DNA of 64,000 nucleotides from NCBI GenBank assembly GCA_036656615.1, contig JAVXHY010000012.1, positions 1-64,000 on the forward strand, in the 5' to 3' direction. The position numbers and the translations under genes were made by a program. A model generated the notes under the pieces. It had not been told where the DNA came from. It made no database searches and saw nothing but the letters and a program-made list of their open reading frames with translations. Source of the DNA: CAUPWF01 sp036656615. GTDB lineage: Bacteria > Bacillota > Clostridia > Lachnospirales > Lachnospiraceae. Of the stretch, positions 1-7,592 are shown one piece after another. Each line of letters starts with the position of its first letter. Positions within the stretch are counted from its first letter, which is position 1.

Positions 1-90
1 CTTTGTATTCCAGTTCTTTGTATTCCGGTTCCCTGATTTCCAGTTCTCTAATTTCCGGTTCCCTAATTTCTGGTTCTTTGGGTTCCGTAG
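1..90. repeat. 15-base tandem repeat inside the edge CDS
   Basis: Five units of 15 bases begin at 1, 16, 31, 46 and 61. They vary around ctttgtattccggtt / ccctaatttccggtt, and a sixth degenerate unit starts at 76. The unit length is a multiple of three, so the repeat adds five-residue acidic/basic units to the protein without breaking the frame. It may continue beyond the left edge. Confidence 0.85.
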
Positions 91-775
91 CTTTCAGTTC
101 CTGATTCTTTAGTTCTGGATCTTTAAGTTTTGATTTCTCCATTTTTTTATTTTCTTCCTGTACATATTCCGCAGGAGTTGATTTTGCCTTAGCCTGCATT
201 TTTTCAAGTTCCATTTCAGCAGGCATATGGCCAATTTGCTCTGTTTCCTTCGAGTGAGTCTTGGCATATTTATGGGCACATACATTTTCCAAATAATCTA
301 CCATATATATTTTAATGGCATTGGACTTATATTTCTCATCCGATGTTTGATAACTGATAAATAAAAATGCCATTTCAATTGTACCAAGAATTGCGTATGT
401 AATAAATTGCTTGTCCATTCCATAAACCGTATAACTAAAGGCTGCTCCTGCCGCTGCCACAATACCACTAAGCCAAATAGCCTGCTTCTCCATCTGTCTC
501 CACGTATGAAGACGAAATCCCAATGACTGATATTCATGAATATACTTTTCCGCAAATGCTCCAATATTTTCCACCTTTTCGCTTACCATACAAGCATGTT
601 CAAACTTGGCCCGAACCAAGCGCATTAGTGGATGATTGCTTTTCGCCATGTTGCGAGACGCCTTTAGCACCTTTCTCAAAGTGAAATTTGAAATAAACTT
701 ACTTAGTAACCCTATGATACCAACAACTGCCATAACATAATACACAACATATAAATCTACTACTGTTTTAAACAT
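1..775 (-). CDS. Membrane protein with Glu-rich 5-residue repeats (3' end missing)
   Basis: Not recognised as a named family. The start ATG at 775 is preceded by GGGAGG, and the frame stays open to the window edge, so the C-terminus is cut off. The N-terminus (MFKTVVDLYVVYYVMAVVGI) is a membrane segment. A hydrophobic pair around residues 100-145 looks like two more. A charged cytosolic-type stretch follows, and then a run of pentapeptides of the form E-[PL]-E-x-[RK], encoded by a 15-base tandem repeat at positions 1-75. The middle (residues 40-95) is helical and basic. Its partner or role cannot be inferred from context. It points leftward, away from the nucleosidase gene. Confidence 0.7.
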   Translation of the reverse strand, partial: MFKTVVDLYVVYYVMAVVGIIGLLSKFISNFTLRKVLKASRNMAKSNHPLMRLVRAKFEHACMVSEKVENIGAFAEKYIHEYQSLGFRLHTWRQMEKQAIWLSGIVAAAGAAFSYTVYGMDKQFITYAILGTIEMAFLFISYQTSDEKYKSNAIKIYMVDYLENVCAHKYAKTHSKETEQIGHMPAEMELEKMQAKAKSTPAEYVQEENKKMEKSKLKDPELKNQELKATEPKEPEIREPEIRELEIREPEYKELEYK

Positions 776-911
776 AAAAAGAGTCCTCCCTGCTTTTATT
801 ATGTGGTGATTATAACTTAATACAACCGCAAATAAAAGAGCTTGGACCACTGAATCGTTTTACATATTTCTACATCCCATATGCCTATATTTATAAAAAT
901 TATTTTAGACT

Positions 912-1604
912 CTATAATCTTGGCAGTAAATTCTCCACCAACCTTACCGAATGCGTAATTGCCTGTTTCTCAAAGGTTCCATAATCCACAGTTGCACTGT
1001 TGTCAGCTTTATCCGAAATGCCTCGAATAATGACATACGATACCTGGTTCAAATAAGCTACCTGTGCAATGGCAGCACCTTCCATTTCCGTGCAAAGAGC
1101 ATGAAATTGATTAACAATTCTTTCCTTAATATCATGAGAAGAAATAAATTGATCTCCACTTACAACACGTCCAATAAACGTCTTAATATCTGGGTTCGCC
1201 TCTTCATTTGCCAGCTTCGCCTTCTTTACCAATATCTCATCCGCCGGAAATGAAAACGTATCCATTCTTGGCACCTGGCCAATAGGATCTCCAAAAACAG
1301 TAGCATCCATATCATGATGCAGTGCGTCTGTAGAAATGACCATATCTCCAATATCAATATGTGCATCCAACGAACCTGCAATTCCTGTATTAATCAACAG
1401 ATTCACCCCAAATCTATCAATTAAAATTTGGGCACAAACCGCTGCATTTACCTTTCCAATTCCGCTCTTCACAACCACTACTTTTTTCCCATAAAGCATT
1501 CCAAAATAAAAAGCCATAGAAGCCTGCTCCACCATTTCAGTCACATCCATATGCTCCTTTAAAAAAAGCACCTCTTCCTCCATTGCACCAATAATTCCAA
1601 TCAT
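912..1604 (-). CDS. mtnN: 5'-methylthioadenosine/S-adenosylhomocysteine nucleosidase
   Basis: Hydrolyses methylthioadenosine and S-adenosylhomocysteine to adenine plus the thioribose or ribosyl-homocysteine product, recycling SAM by-products in the cytosol. The protein starts MIGIIGAMEEEV, the usual start of this family. It has the nucleoside phosphorylase-fold segments NTGIAGSL and CTEMEGAAIAQVAY (substrate-binding Glu-Met-Glu) and the late Asp in ISDKAD. I chose ATG 1604 because GGAGGG lies just upstream; the frame is open further up but only through unrelated sequence. The resulting 230 residues match the family's usual length. It appears monocistronic. Confidence 0.95.
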   Translation of the reverse strand: MIGIIGAMEEEVLFLKEHMDVTEMVEQASMAFYFGMLYGKKVVVVKSGIGKVNAAVCAQILIDRFGVNLLINTGIAGSLDAHIDIGDMVISTDALHHDMDATVFGDPIGQVPRMDTFSFPADEILVKKAKLANEEANPDIKTFIGRVVSGDQFISSHDIKERIVNQFHALCTEMEGAAIAQVAYLNQVSYVIIRGISDKADNSATVDYGTFEKQAITHSVRLVENLLPRL

Positions 1605-1722
1605 AACACCCTCCTGTAATTTCAAATTAATTCCAATCAGATTTATTATAACAAATAAAGACAAGCATACCTAGTATTTTTATACAACATTTGTTATAAT
1701 GTGAATTGCTGTCTAGCCATGC

Positions 1723-1783
1723 ACCGAAATCTACAAAGACTCTGTGCAAGTTTACTTGCTAAAGAGCATTTGTAGATTTCGGT
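1723..1783. repeat. Hairpin repeat element, copy 1
   Basis: A 15-base perfect inverted repeat (ACCGAAATCTACAAA at 1723-1737, its complement at 1769-1783) encloses a smaller perfect stem GCAAGT-tt-ACTTGC. A second copy, with a decayed left arm, follows at about 1943-2004. The pattern resembles a REP/MITE-like extragenic palindrome. It breaks the assembly here. Confidence 0.7.
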
Positions 1784-1788
1784 ATACG

Positions 1789-1888
1789 NNNNNNNNNNNN
1801 NNNNNNNNNNNNNNNNNNNNNNNNNNNNNNNNNNNNNNNNNNNNNNNNNNNNNNNNNNNNNNNNNNNNNNNNNNNNNNNNNNNNNNNN
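1789..1888. other. Assembly gap (100 N) at a tandem repeat
   Basis: Exactly 100 N. The last 55 bases before the gap (1734-1788) recur at 1950-2004, and the first 55 after it (1889-1943) recur at 2012-2066. Both matches end at exactly 55 bases, the signature of a short-read graph break at a repeat. The true gap size is unknown. Confidence 0.95.
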
Positions 1889-2066
1889 GCCGCAGGGGAA
1901 TGAAGCATCGCGGAATTCCCCTGGCAGGGCGTAGTTTGACCCAAATACGCAAAGACTCTGTGCAAGTTTACTTGCTAAAGAGCATTTGTAGATTTCGGTA
2001 TACGGCGTTCAGCCGCAGGGGAATGAAGCATCGCGGAATTCCCCTGGCAGGGCGTAGTTTGACCCA
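1889..2066. repeat. Tandem extragenic repeat, 123-base period
   Basis: The block starting GCCGCAGGGGAATGAAGC occurs at 1889 and again at 2012. Between them lies the second hairpin copy (1943-2004). Each block contains GGGGAAT...ATTCCCC, a 7-base stem. The array ends 18 bases before the start codon of the TSCPD gene, so its number of units could affect that gene's leader. Confidence 0.75.
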
Positions 2067-2084
2067 CAAGTGAAAGGAGGTTTT

Positions 2085-2336
2085 ATGAATATGGAGTATA
2101 GACCCAGTGGTGTTTGTTCACAAATGATAGAATTTAATCTTGACGAAGACATTGTAAAATCTGTAGTTTTTACCGGAGGATGTTCTGGTAATCTACAAGG
2201 TATCGGTCGTCTCGTTGAAGGTATGAATGTAGATGAAGCTATTGCTCGCATGGAAGGAATCCGTTGCGGCAATAAGAATACCTCTTGCCCCGATCAATTT
2301 GCTAAGGCATTAAGAGCTGCAAAAAAGAATAAGTAA
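2085..2336 (+). CDS. TSCPD domain-containing protein (TIGR03905 type)
   Basis: A small cytosolic protein of 83 residues made of one TSCPD domain. The domain carries conserved cysteines in FTGGCSGNLQG and GIRCGNKNTSCPDQ, and is related to the C-terminal domain of class II (B12-dependent) ribonucleotide reductase. The function of stand-alone forms is not established. Cysteine spacing suggests metal or thiol chemistry. ATG 2085 was chosen because AAAGGAGG sits 4 bases before it; an upstream in-frame codon would place the ribosome site inside the gene. A strong terminator follows, so it looks monocistronic. Confidence 0.85.
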   Translation: MNMEYRPSGVCSQMIEFNLDEDIVKSVVFTGGCSGNLQGIGRLVEGMNVDEAIARMEGIRCGNKNTSCPDQFAKALRAAKKNK

Positions 2337-2352
2337 TGATAATCACCACATA

Positions 2353-2398
2353 AAAGAACCCCTTGATATCCCATTATGGATAACAAGAGGTTCTTTTT
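2353..2398 (+). terminator. Rho-independent terminator after the TSCPD gene
   Basis: AAAGAACC...GGTTCTTT with CTTG/CAAG pairing inside it, followed by T residues, 17 bases after the stop codon. Confidence 0.8.
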
Positions 2399-2399
2399 G

Positions 2400-3100
2400 C
2401 TCAGATTCCGTCAAAAAATTATAGCAACTACCAGATACCTTGTGTACCTTTTTTGATATACCCACAATGGGTAACGTGTGCGGCGCGTTTCAAAATAAGG
2501 ATCTTAAATTTTTCGTTAACGAGTGTCTAAGTGTACCTTTTAATCTAGTAGTTACTATAATTCTTCAACTCTATGATTACACGTTGTTTCCTGAGCAAAA
2601 CCAACTCCCATGCGGTACTAATACAAAGGGAATTACAGCAACCACTATATCTCTGTATACTTCTTTTGACTTGCCCTTTAACAGGCAAACGATTGTGGTG
2701 TCGTTTCAAAATTGAATTTACCAAAATTAATTGATAGTTTCCAAGCATATCATCAATTCTAGTGGTTGCTGTAATTCCCTTTTCATCCTTTTAAATAATT
2801 GCTGTACATAAGAGTAAACAACTGAGTCTTCTAAAACTGACGGCAAATTTGAAAAATATTTTATTTATTTTATTTTTTTAAAACATCCCCTATAAACATG
2901 CTATTTTATTGTCTATAGGGGACTTGATTTGCACTGGTAGTTGCGCCTATAACCAGCGGGTTATAACTATTTTCATTTTATCTAACCATCATGGATGGTT
3001 TGTGTGTGGTGCATCTTTTTATTTTGATTGTAATATTTGTATTTATTGAAAATAGTTCACCAACTAGGCCTTAGCATAATATTCTGTGCGGTATTTGCTT
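2400..3100. other. Gene-poor region with several inverted repeats
   Basis: No convincing gene: the longest open frames lack ribosome sites and read as low-quality protein. The region holds a perfect 23-base inverted repeat (2625-2647 / 2760-2782) and three perfect hairpins: TCCCCTATA/TATAGGGGA (2886-2922), TATAACC/GGTTATA (2948-2965) and AACCATC/GATGGTT (2984-3000). The last hairpin lies about 100 bases past the end of the minus-strand secreted-protein gene and could help end its transcript. Confidence 0.6.
2625..2782. mobile_element. Candidate MITE (158 bases, 23-base terminal inverted repeats)
   Basis: The arms begin AAAGGGAATTACAGCAACCA and match perfectly over 23 bases, separated by 112 bases with no coding capacity. 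The size and perfect ends fit a miniature inverted-repeat element or a large folded RNA. No target-site duplication is obvious, so the call is tentative. Confidence 0.4.
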
Positions 3101-3574
3101 TTAGCCGAACCAGATACCATCTGTGTAAGAGTACCCTCTGTCTGAATTCGCAGAATGAATGCCTCGCACTCGATAATAGTAACCCCTAGGAACATTTAAT
3201 GTACGAGTTGACGATATAGAAAGACAATTAATGTCATTCGCTTCCCACGAGTAGCACTGACTCCAATATTTATCCACTGCATTCCACTGCTCTACAATTA
3301 CAGCCACTTTAATCGTATCTACATACTGCTGTCCTACGGTATCACCAAATGCTACCAGTAATCCCTTTCCCTTTTTGACAACAGCCGTAGACCCAGATTG
3401 CAAGTACATTCCTCTTGTGCTATATATTGGTCCGCTAACAGATTCTGTGTTCTGTGTTAAACTGGAATGATCATAAGATATAGCTTCACTTGCTTCAGCA
3501 TTCATTAAGAATACACTAGACATTCCAAATATTAGTGTCATTGCACATAACACCGATAATAAATTTTTTTTCAT
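3101..3574 (-). CDS. Small secreted protein (possibly DUF6147-like)
   Basis: 157 residues with a clear Sec signal peptide: MKKN, a hydrophobic core, and a likely cut after NAEA near residue 29. The mature part of about 128 residues has no membrane segment or catalytic motif. It is rich in aromatic and polar residues and ends in a conserved-looking RGYYYRVRGIHS...YTDGIW block, which resembles small clostridial secreted proteins of the DUF6147 kind; that assignment is from memory and uncertain. AGGAG precedes ATG 3574. It lies 62 bases downstream of the DUF4367 gene on the same strand, so the two may be co-transcribed and respond to the same envelope signal. Confidence 0.7.
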   Translation of the reverse strand: MKKNLLSVLCAMTLIFGMSSVFLMNAEASEAISYDHSSLTQNTESVSGPIYSTRGMYLQSGSTAVVKKGKGLLVAFGDTVGQQYVDTIKVAVIVEQWNAVDKYWSQCYSWEANDINCLSISSTRTLNVPRGYYYRVRGIHSANSDRGYSYTDGIWFG

Positions 3575-3636
3575 TTCACTTCTCCTATTTGCACCCCCAC
3601 ATATAGTAAACAAATGACGTAATATAAATTGACGCT

Positions 3637-4467
3637 TTAATCAAAATATAAATTATTTATTATTTTTTCAAATTCATTTTTTCCCAACACTCCTGTAATA
3701 TTATAAAATGCAAAACTGTCATTAAATTTTGCTATACACATTGTTTCTTTCGTTTCTTTTATTTCTCTTATTTCCATATTAATTATATGATCTTTTACTT
3801 TCGTTTGATATTTTTCTATTAATAAATCATCAACATTCATATTATAAGATATATTAACCGCTTTGGTAGCAACATTATACGTAATTGAGTTTTTTTTATT
3901 ATAAATATAAAAAATTTTAACTTGTGCAATATCTGAACGAATTTCACAAGAATCATATATTAAACCTTGTGGCATATATCTAAATTGTGGTGGCTTAAAT
4001 CCAAATTCATTATATATTTCCTGATATGCTGCATTTTCTTCTGCTGTCTCCGTGTATTTTCTATCAGAATTATCTGTGTTCACCGTTACCACATCATCAT
4101 TTCCCAATACCTTATTCACTACATCTAGAATATACTGTTTCGAACCCAAGCTAGTTACGCCCATTCCTAACACCAGTACCAATACCGCTGCTAAAACAAA
4201 CCACATTTTTGTTTTTTTCTTTTTATATTTTTTGATTTTTCTCCCAATTTCAAGTGCTTCTTTATCCTCATTAGATAGTCCTTCCAGACTTCTTGTCTCC
4301 GCTTCATAATCTTCAATTTTTTTCATGACTAATTCATGCATATTAGCCGGCACTTCCACATCTGCAATATCCGAATTATTGTTTACTGCAGCTTCAATTT
4401 CCAAGGCTTCTTTGTTGAGTTGTTTGATTAGTTGTTCTGAAAGCTTTTTTTCTAGATCGTTATTCAT
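3637..4467 (-). CDS. DUF4367 membrane protein, likely anti-sigma factor
   Basis: 276 residues. A cytosolic N-terminal part of about 85 residues, helical and charged, is followed by a basic stretch and one membrane segment (MWFVLAAVLVLVLGMGVTSL, about residues 87-106). An extracytoplasmic DUF4367-type domain follows, with FKPPQFRYMPQGLIYDS and a C-terminal block ending EFEKIINNLYF. Proteins of this build usually sit next to an ECF sigma factor and hold it at the membrane. Here the ECF sigma gene is 1.3 kb upstream on the same strand, but murG lies between them on the opposite strand. The anti-sigma role is inferred from architecture and proximity. Confidence 0.75.
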   Translation of the reverse strand: MNNDLEKKLSEQLIKQLNKEALEIEAAVNNNSDIADVEVPANMHELVMKKIEDYEAETRSLEGLSNEDKEALEIGRKIKKYKKKKTKMWFVLAAVLVLVLGMGVTSLGSKQYILDVVNKVLGNDDVVTVNTDNSDRKYTETAEENAAYQEIYNEFGFKPPQFRYMPQGLIYDSCEIRSDIAQVKIFYIYNKKNSITYNVATKAVNISYNMNVDDLLIEKYQTKVKDHIINMEIREIKETKETMCIAKFNDSFAFYNITGVLGKNEFEKIINNLYFD

Positions 4468-4537
4468 GAATCAAGCTCCTTTCCCCATGGTTCCTTGAAT
4501 ATTTACGAGATTTTACACCACGTTCCTTGACTTTTCC

Positions 4538-4565
4538 TTGACTTTTTCACAAATCCGTTTAATAT
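4538..4565 (+). promoter_or_regulatory. Candidate sigma-A promoter for murG
   Basis: TTGACT (4538-4543), 16-base spacer, TAATAT (4560-4565), with the ATG 37 bases further on. The -35 lies in a short direct repeat (TTGACTTTTCC twice). Confidence 0.55.
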
Positions 4566-4601
4566 GAATCATAGAGAAATATTACAGTTCGGAGGAGAAT
4601 C

Positions 4602-5669
4602 ATGAAACGCATTATACTTACTGGCGGTGGCACCGCTGGACATGTTACACCTAATATTGCTTTACTTCCAAAATTAAAAGAACTTGGATACGATATTCAA
4701 TATATTGGTTCTTATAATGGCATTGAGAAAGAATTGATAGAACAATTTCACATTCCTTACCACGGTATATCTTCTGGCAAACTTCGCCGTTATTTTAGCA
4801 CTCGTAACTTCAGTGATCCCTTCCGCGTTATCAAAGGCTTTGCAGAAGCAAACAAATTAATCAAATCTTTAAAGCCCGATATCATCTTCTCCAAGGGTGG
4901 CTTTGTTTCTGTTCCAGTCGTTATGGCTGGTAAACGCAATAAAGTACCAACTATTATTCATGAATCCGATATGACACCTGGATTGGCGAATAAACTATCC
5001 TTCCCTGTTGCTGCTAAGATCTGCTGCAATTTTCCGGAAACATTGAAACACTTGCCTGCCGATAAATCTATATTGACCGGTTCCCCCATCCGCCAGGAAT
5101 TATTATCCGGCAACAAAATCGCAGCCTTAGAATTATGTGGATTTACAGCCGACAAACCTGTCATTTTAGCCATTGGTGGAAGTCTAGGTTCTGTAGTTTT
5201 AAATAATGCTTTACGCCTTATTCTACCTGATTTATTAGAGGATTTTCAAGTCATTCATCTTTGTGGAAAAGACAAATTAGACAATCATTTACAGAATTTG
5301 AAAGGATATGCACAATTTGAATATGTGAAAGGAGAGTTAAAGGATATCTTTGCCCTTTCTAGTATTGTACTCTCACGAGCCGGAGCAAATGCTATATGTG
5401 AATTACTGGCGCTACGTAAACCAAGCATATTGGTTCCGCTTTCTGCACATGCAAGCCGAGGTGATCAAATTCTCAATGCCCGCTCTTTTGAGCAGCAAGG
5501 ATTTAGCGTTGTCATTGAAGAAGAAGAGCTTACTAAAGAAATTCTTCTCGAATCCATCCGTAACTTATTTGAGAATCGCAACACTTATATTCATGCTATG
5601 AGTCAGTCCAATCAACAGCATTCTATAGAGACTATTATTAACCTCATCCAAAATTTTTGTCAATCTTAA
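4602..5669 (+). CDS. murG: UDP-GlcNAc:lipid I N-acetylglucosaminyltransferase MurG
   Basis: Adds GlcNAc to lipid I to make lipid II on the inner face of the membrane, the last cytosolic step of peptidoglycan precursor synthesis. The 355 residues begin with the GGGTAGH loop (residues 8-14), which contacts the lipid I diphosphate. They contain KGGFVSVP, HESDMTPGLAN, AIGGSLGS and the donor-site region SRAGANAICELLALRKPSILVPL. GGAGGAG lies 7 bases upstream of ATG 4602. It stands alone rather than in a division/cell-wall cluster, and lies between an ECF sigma gene and a DUF4367 gene of opposite orientation. Confidence 0.95.
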   Translation: MKRIILTGGGTAGHVTPNIALLPKLKELGYDIQYIGSYNGIEKELIEQFHIPYHGISSGKLRRYFSTRNFSDPFRVIKGFAEANKLIKSLKPDIIFSKGGFVSVPVVMAGKRNKVPTIIHESDMTPGLANKLSFPVAAKICCNFPETLKHLPADKSILTGSPIRQELLSGNKIAALELCGFTADKPVILAIGGSLGSVVLNNALRLILPDLLEDFQVIHLCGKDKLDNHLQNLKGYAQFEYVKGELKDIFALSSIVLSRAGANAICELLALRKPSILVPLSAHASRGDQILNARSFEQQGFSVVIEEEELTKEILLESIRNLFENRNTYIHAMSQSNQQHSIETIINLIQNFCQS

Positions 5670-5685
5670 GTGGCATATAGAAACA

Positions 5686-5726
5686 TTTAAACACATATGT
5701 GCCTTTTTGACACATATGTGTTTAAA
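5686..5726. terminator. Bidirectional terminator between murG and sigma gene
   Basis: A perfect 16-base stem, TTTAAACACATATGTG (5686-5701) with its complement at 5711-5726 and a 9-base loop. It lies between two convergent genes, 16 bases after murG and 1 base from the sigma gene stop. Being A/T-flanked, it could serve both strands. Confidence 0.75.
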
Positions 5727-5727
5727 C

Positions 5728-6300
5728 TTATGCCTGGTCAATGTTTTTATATCTATCACCATAATTCTTCCGAATCCATTTCTTAGCTCGATATAATAAG
5801 CTTTGTAGCACTGTTATACTAATATTCATTTTCTCTGCAACTTGTATTTGTGGTACTTCCAAGCAATATACAAGTGTCATTGCTTCGTACCATCTTTCAT
5901 TTGTTTCATACATCTTTTGAAATATTTCTTCTTGAAAACACTTTGTTCCGCAGTGTTCCATCTCACAGATATACTCAGCCTCTGCACTTTGAATGGATTC
6001 TATTTGTTCAATCTTTTCCATAATGCAGCCATCCATTTCTTCCCTAGCACTCTTTTTATAACAGTTAAGAGCATTATTCTTCGCTGTAGTAATTAACCAC
6101 GAGTTCAAGTTATCGAAATTCATCGTTTCTAAATGTATATACAATTGCAAAAAAGTGTTTTGTACAACGTCCTGTGCCACATGGATATTATTATTTGTAT
6201 AAGACAATGCTGTCTTATACACAAGCTTAACCGTATCTTGATAGATTCGATCAAACTGTTCTTCCTTGGCAATTTTACACTTCACAGCAGGCATCCTCAT
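5728..6300 (-). CDS. ECF-type RNA polymerase sigma factor
   Basis: 190 residues with the sigma-70 region 2 pattern (FDRIYQDTVKLVYKTALSYT, DVVQNTFLQLYIHL, LNSWLITTAKNNALNCYKK). A linker of about 50 residues contains several cysteines and Glu. A region 4-type helix-turn-helix follows (QIQVAEKMNISITVLQSLLYRAKKW), short and somewhat diverged. It directs transcription of an unknown regulon, probably controlled by the DUF4367 protein downstream. No good ribosome site precedes ATG 6300. GAGG is placed better for the in-frame GTG a few codons in, so the true start is uncertain. It is 19 bases downstream of the HIT gene, likely in one transcript. Confidence 0.85.
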   Translation of the reverse strand: MRMPAVKCKIAKEEQFDRIYQDTVKLVYKTALSYTNNNIHVAQDVVQNTFLQLYIHLETMNFDNLNSWLITTAKNNALNCYKKSAREEMDGCIMEKIEQIESIQSAEAEYICEMEHCGTKCFQEEIFQKMYETNERWYEAMTLVYCLEVPQIQVAEKMNISITVLQSLLYRAKKWIRKNYGDRYKNIDQA

Positions 6301-6319
6301 ATTTATTTATTTTTACAAT

Positions 6320-6727
6320 CTAACAAAATTTATTTACAATCTCTCTTTTATCTGTTTCACTCAACGTTCCCATCTTCCATCCTAAGCCTACCTGATCATC
6401 TTTATATCTTGGTATCAAATGCATGTGAAAATGAAATACCGTCTGACCTGCTGCTTCCCCATTATTCTGTACAATATTATACCCATCACATTGAAGAATA
6501 CTAGTCAGTTTGGTAATTACATCCTTTGCAAGTACCAGTATCTTCGCTGCAATTTCATCATCCAAGTCATATATGTTCGCATAGTGTTCCTTGGTAAGAA
6601 TCAATGCATGACCTCTTGATGCTGGACTGAGATCTAGGATTACTCGAAAATCCTCACTTTCATACAGCGTAGTTGAAGGTATCTCTCCATTAGCAATTTT
6701 ACAAAATATACAGTCTTTTTCTCTCAT
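6320..6727 (-). CDS. HIT family nucleotide hydrolase/transferase
   Basis: 135 residues of the histidine-triad fold. The triad is HFHMHL (His99, His101, His103), with the upstream NNGEAAGQTVFHFH segment typical of Hint-type phosphoramidases. N-terminal CIFC could be half of a zinc site. Family members hydrolyse AMP-lysine/phosphoramidate or dinucleotide substrates; the substrate here cannot be read from sequence. It is the first gene of a probable pair with the ECF sigma factor. Confidence 0.92.
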   Translation of the reverse strand: MREKDCIFCKIANGEIPSTTLYESEDFRVILDLSPASRGHALILTKEHYANIYDLDDEIAAKILVLAKDVITKLTSILQCDGYNIVQNNGEAAGQTVFHFHMHLIPRYKDDQVGLGWKMGTLSETDKREIVNKFC

Positions 6728-6860
6728 TTAATTCCCCTTCCCTTTCTTCTTCCTTTTTCGGACTCCTTGTTTCGTCATTATTTGTCGAATTTTGTTGGTT
6801 TTTTCTTATTGAAACCTCTTCTCAACAATGCTACACTACCCTTAAGAGAGGTAATTACAT

Positions 6861-7592
6861 ATGCTGCAAAATATTGATTTAGACAAATTAAATCGTTTGA
6901 CTGCTGAGAATCCAGATGCAAATGAAATCATTTCACAATTGCTTGAAAATCATAAATACATTGTATCAAAAATCAGCCACGAAATACGCAATCCACTGAC
7001 ACTTGTATCTAGCACGCTGCAATTAGTTGAATCTCAACATCCTGATTTAGCAGATTATAAATACTGGCCCAATATACTAGCTGATGTACAATATATGACT
7101 TATTTATTAAATGAACTATCAACCTTTAATAATGGGGAACGACTTACAAAAACATCTTTTCTTCCCGAACCATTTTTCAAGCATTTGTCTATCTCATTTG
7201 CTGCATCTCTAGAAGACTCACAAGTTACATTTACATCCCTCATCCAACCTTCTTTAGACAAGATTACAGGAGATAAAACAAAATTACAAGAAGTATTCCT
7301 AAATCTTTTAAGAAATGCTTATGAATCAATTACATCCACCGGAAATATTAACTTTAGCGTCACAAAAGCAGATAACAATTTTCTTGCTATCCGCATTACG
7401 GATGATGGCTGCGGTATGACCCACAAACAAATTGATTCTATGTATACTGCTTTTACAACATATAAGAAAAATGGCTCCGGTCTTGGTCTTGCCATTGTCA
7501 AACGTGTCGTTGATGCCCACAAAGGGCGGATAGAAGTATCATCTTCCTTAGGTGTAGGTTCTACGTTTACCGTGTTTCTTCCAATAAAGTAA
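6861..7592 (+). CDS. Cytosolic sensor histidine kinase
   Basis: 243 residues with no membrane segment and almost no sensor domain. A short N-terminal helix leads into HisKA with phospho-acceptor His40 in KISHEIRNPLTLV. HATPase_c follows, with the N-box LLRNAYESI, G1 box DDGCGM and G2 box GSGLGLAIVKRVV. Soluble orphan kinases of this kind in spore formers often feed sporulation phosphorelays; that is inference. No response regulator is adjacent. AGAGG lies 8 bases before ATG 6861. Its 3' end overlaps the convergent rhomboid gene by 45 bases. Confidence 0.9.
   Translation: MLQNIDLDKLNRLTAENPDANEIISQLLENHKYIVSKISHEIRNPLTLVSSTLQLVESQHPDLADYKYWPNILADVQYMTYLLNELSTFNNGERLTKTSFLPEPFFKHLSISFAASLEDSQVTFTSLIQPSLDKITGDKTKLQEVFLNLLRNAYESITSTGNINFSVTKADNNFLAIRITDDGCGMTHKQIDSMYTAFTTYKKNGSGLGLAIVKRVVDAHKGRIEVSSSLGVGSTFTVFLPIK

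Noticed and set aside
1723..2066. CRISPR array
   Set aside because: Repeats are long, only two units exist, and there are no spacers of even length or cas genes.
1744..2073. Open frames spanning the first N run
   Set aside because: They exist only because N is read as unknown residue and because the repeat is in frame by chance.
2440..2715. Open frame of 91 codons in the gene-poor region
   Set aside because: No ribosome site, overlaps the inverted-repeat element, and the protein has no recognisable pattern.
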